This document shows, in pieces, positions 61,859 to 64,000 of a stretch of 64,000 nt of DNA. Source of the stretch: an uncultured Bacteroides sp. (GTDB lineage: Bacteria; Bacteroidota; Bacteroidia; Bacteroidales; Bacteroidaceae); contig URYL01000012.1 in the NCBI GenBank assembly GCA_900552075.1, positions 1 to 64,000 of the forward strand. Direction: 5' to 3'. The notes under the pieces were generated by a model. That model was given only the letters and a program-made list of their open reading frames with translations, searched no databases and was not told the DNA's origin. How positions within the stretch are numbered: position 1 is the stretch's first letter; every line of letters begins with the position of its first letter. Position numbers and translations under genes: made by a program.

Positions 61859-62383
61859 ATGGAAAAAGATTTTTTGAAGGTCATTGAAACACGGCGTAGT
61901 TGCCGCAAGTATAAACCGGAACAGATTACGGATGAAGAGTTGAAGGCTGTGCTCGAAGCAGGTACTTATGCTCCGACTTCACGCGGTATGCAGTCGCCTT
62001 ATATTGTGGCTGTACAGAAAAAAGAAGTGCTGGCCAAGCTGGCTAAGATGAATGCGGAAATCATGGGAGTTACTTCCAATCCTTATTACGATGCGCCTAC
62101 CTACGTGCTGGTTTTTGCGCCTTCATTGGCCAACAATCCGGTACAGGACGGAAGTTGCGTGCTAGAAAACATGATGCTGGCAGCACATGCCTTAGGATTA
62201 GGCAGCTGTTGGATTCACCGGGAACGGGAGATGTTTGCTACGGAAGAAGGCAAGCAGCTGATGGAAGAATGGGGACTTCCTGAAGGGTTGATGGGTATCG
62301 GTGCCCTTGCGTTGGGCTATCCCGACGGAGAACCCGCTCCGGCAAAACTGCGTAAACCGGACTATTTCCGGGTGATAAAATAA
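61859..62383 (+). CDS. Nitroreductase-family FMN enzyme
   Basis: A 174-residue nitroreductase. The N-terminus has the family signature FLKVIETRRSCRKYKPEQITDEEL, with FMN-binding Arg residues, followed by TYAPTSRGMQSPYIV and near the middle MLAAHALGLGSCWI. The C-terminus has the substrate-side LALGYPDGEPAPAKLRKPDYF. It would reduce nitro or quinone compounds with NAD(P)H; the natural substrate is unknown. It lies 47 bp after the amidase-like gene and may be cotranscribed. Array C begins 9 bp after the stop. Confidence 0.88.
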   Translation: MEKDFLKVIETRRSCRKYKPEQITDEELKAVLEAGTYAPTSRGMQSPYIVAVQKKEVLAKLAKMNAEIMGVTSNPYYDAPTYVLVFAPSLANNPVQDGSCVLENMMLAAHALGLGSCWIHREREMFATEEGKQLMEEWGLPEGLMGIGALALGYPDGEPAPAKLRKPDYFRVIK

Positions 62384-62392
62384 GACGAAAAA

Positions 62393-62496
62393 AAACGCAA
62401 GGACGTTTTGGTCAAAACGCCTTTGCGTTTTCTCTTAAACGCCCTTACGTTTTACTTGAAACGTCCTTGCGTTTTGGTAGAAACGCAAGGGCGTTT
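62393..62496. repeat. Array C: five perfect 16-bp palindromic units at exact 22-bp pitch
   Basis: Units start at 62393, 62415, 62437, 62459 and 62481. All five keep both arms, AAACG and CGTTT; the centres are CAAGGA, CCTTTG, CCCTTA, TCCTTG and CAAGGG, with 6-nt spacers. Unit 1 is the exact reverse complement of unit 4. Eight A residues precede the array (62388-62395) and seven T end it (62494-62500). Unit 5 can fold alone as AAACGC-AAGG-GCGTTT followed by T. It separates the convergent nitroreductase and GH84 genes. Confidence 0.9.
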
Positions 62497-62515
62497 TTTT
62501 ATGATTGTTTTTTTA

Positions 62516-64000
62516 TCAGTTAATCGGCACAATTTCAAAGATTTCCGCTTTTCCTTCCAAGCGAATCTGACTGACGTTCTTGTCGGTCAATTTGATTCTT
62601 GCATAAGGAGTTTCAATCATGGTTTCAGACAAAACCTTGCCTTTTTTGTCCAACTGCACACATTTGATTGGGGCAGACAACTGGTTCATCAGTAAGGTGT
62701 AGGCTTTGACATCCTTGTTGACTCCGAACGTAATCGCTTTTGTGCTCTGGTAAGAGGTGGAGAGATTGTTGTCGAAAGCATAAACCGCTTTGCTCAATGT
62801 ATCCGCCTCAAGCGTAAAGCCAAGATTGTCCGGACGGAGTGGGTTTACATCGAACGAGCGGACAGAAGCATAGTTGGTGCGTTTGGAATCCAGTCGTTTC
62901 AGGCGGACGTAGCGTGCTTTTTCCGGAGCCCCCTGCCAGTGGATGATGTATTGCTGGTTCAGCTCTCCGGTGAGCGCTTTCCAGTTTTGTCCATCGGTAG
63001 AACATTCCACTACGGCATGGTCGAAATAGTCCACATCGTCTTTGGAATTTCTTCCCTGAAGGATGGAGATTTCCGTCACATCACGTACGTCGCGCAAGTC
63101 TACTCCAATCCAGTCGTTCGGCTTCTGGGCGATTCCGGAAGTATAGAAAGTCGTAGAATCATTGTCGAACATCAGTTTGGTCTGTACGGTATGCGCACTG
63201 CTGAAAGAGCCGATACCTTTGTAGTCGTTTGGCATCTTGCCTGACAGTTTCTTCAGGTATCCGTGTGCCATGTCGTCCATTGCATACTCATAGAACGGCT
63301 GAAGTTTCAGGGTGCCCGACTTGTGGGCTTCGTAGTTTTTCCGGTCTTCCGGCGTCATGATGTTTTGTATGTATTTCGTCCAGAAAAGCGCATCGTCCTG
63401 ACCGGAACGGTATATACGGGCCAGCTCGATGGCCTGCTTGCCGCGTGTACCCAGTTTGCCGAACTCTGTCAGCCAAGGCCGGAGTTCGTTGAGCAACGCT
63501 TTGTTCTGGCAACCGTTTTCCATGCGTGCAGGAACACTCTCTACTTTCTTGAATTCTTCTTCCAAGGCGTTGGCTGCCGCATCGTTCCAGTCGGCAATGC
63601 GGAAAGTCTTTGTTTCCCACGATTCATCCCGCCGGTATCCGTTTTCGGTATCACTGGAGTGGATGGCGAAGGTGCGATATGCATCAGTGGCATCGGGTAC
63701 CAGTTCGGCCAGTCCCCGTTCCCAGTTGTCAATGGCGTTGTAGTCGGCGATGTTCCAAGCGTAGTCGGCAACTCCATACAAGGCCAGCTTGGAGGCTTCA
63801 CCGTGTTCCATCGGATTGCTGATCACGCCGCAAGTCTCCTGGGCTGTCAGGCTGGTATCCAGTCCGTAGACCGGTCCCTGGAGCAGGAAGTTACGGATGT
63901 AGTCGGTCACCGGATAGTTCCACCAATAGTAAGCCGGACGTTTGATACGGGAGTTGATGAAGTCGAGGGTTTCGGGTGTCAGGTCACTACATACCACGTC
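62516..64000 (-). CDS. GH84 beta-N-acetylglucosaminidase-like, C-terminal part
   Basis: The gene starts outside the window; at least 494 codons are visible. The part near the window edge has the GH84 segments PAYYWWNYPVTDYIRNFLLQGPVYGLD and SNPMEHGEASKLALYGVADYAWN with a downstream RRDES, as in bacterial O-GlcNAcase relatives. After the helical region, an F5/8 type C-like domain follows (WIGVDLRDVRDVTEISILQGR and STDGQNWKAL, about 300 residues from the edge). The catalytic Asp pair lies upstream and is not visible. It probably trims N-acetylglucosamine from host or diet glycans. It converges on the nitroreductase gene across array C. Confidence 0.85.
   Translation of the reverse strand, partial: DVVCSDLTPETLDFINSRIKRPAYYWWNYPVTDYIRNFLLQGPVYGLDTSLTAQETCGVISNPMEHGEASKLALYGVADYAWNIADYNAIDNWERGLAELVPDATDAYRTFAIHSSDTENGYRRDESWETKTFRIADWNDAAANALEEEFKKVESVPARMENGCQNKALLNELRPWLTEFGKLGTRGKQAIELARIYRSGQDDALFWTKYIQNIMTPEDRKNYEAHKSGTLKLQPFYEYAMDDMAHGYLKKLSGKMPNDYKGIGSFSSAHTVQTKLMFDNDSTTFYTSGIAQKPNDWIGVDLRDVRDVTEISILQGRNSKDDVDYFDHAVVECSTDGQNWKALTGELNQQYIIHWQGAPEKARYVRLKRLDSKRTNYASVRSFDVNPLRPDNLGFTLEADTLSKAVYAFDNNLSTSYQSTKAITFGVNKDVKAYTLLMNQLSAPIKCVQLDKKGKVLSETMIETPYARIKLTDKNVSQIRLEGKAEIFEIVPIN

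Overview
The window is a stretch of chromosome from a gut Bacteroidales bacterium, most likely Bacteroides or Phocaeicola. This rests on the Bacteroidetes-type promoters (-7 element TAnnTTTG, sometimes with TTTG about 19-20 bp upstream) in front of many transcription units, on lineage-typical families (DUF4270 lipoprotein, DUF5686 outer-membrane protein, OprO/P-like porins, a GH57/GT4/debranching glycogen cluster, reverse rubrerythrin, GH109-like and GH84 enzymes), and on moderate GC. I see no rRNA, tRNA, phage, insertion sequence or CRISPR array. Almost everything is core metabolism and envelope biogenesis.

Layout. 1-263: 3' end of GAPDH. 386-4256: miaA, a lipid kinase, kdsA and a porin. 4358-5632: serS. 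5932-10556: glycogen cluster (debranching enzyme, GT4 synthase, GH57 with a histone-like tail). 10638-12946 (minus): a truncated GT5-like protein and a DUF4270 lipoprotein. 13202-14404: panC-panD. 14629-16002 (minus): TrpB2. 16188-18710: trkH-trkA. 18717-19742 (minus): mltG. 19905-21443: GH51 arabinofuranosidase. 21686-26313: porin-pstS-pstC-pstA-pstB. 26406-27311 (minus): PfkB kinase. 27553-28860: inositol-phosphate synthase. 29076-31715: DUF5686 protein. 31780-34799: sigma-54 activator, lptE, TPR protein, secG. 34922-36106: DUF418 membrane protein. 36322-37344 (minus): PerR-like regulator and rubrerythrin. 37541-39478: nadE. 39703-44278 (minus): phoH-like, purC, ubiE, aroE, hydrolase. 44368-47716 (minus): M23 and C69 peptidases. 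47886-49631: phosphoglucomutase. 50578-52287 (minus): GH109-like protein. 52642-58809: ilvD-ilvB-ilvN-thioesterase-ilvC behind a peptide attenuator. 58938-62383: amidase-like protein and nitroreductase. 62516-64000 (minus, cut by the window end): GH84.

The most unusual signal is non-coding. Three convergent intergenic regions (14508-14611, 49945-50049, 62393-62496) carry arrays of a 16-bp inverted repeat, AAACG-N6-CGTTT, repeated at a 22-bp pitch that is exact for all 14 clear units. A fourth convergent region (36123-36233) carries a different palindrome, AGTACTT-N6-AAGTACT, at the same 22-bp pitch. Arrays occur in four of the eight convergent gaps and in no tandem or divergent gap. In the first family the arrays are flanked by oligo-A on the left and oligo-T on the right, so they could act as bidirectional terminators; the two-helical-turn phasing also suggests a protein-binding lattice. 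I do not recognise them as a described family.

Other regulatory findings are a complete attenuator for the ilv operon (31-residue Ile/Leu/Val-rich leader peptide, antiterminator and terminator), a PerR-box-like palindrome at the Fur-family gene, and a palindrome upstream of the phosphate-uptake operon. In several genes an in-frame upstream start codon lies inside or above the -7 promoter element, which fixes the true start further downstream.
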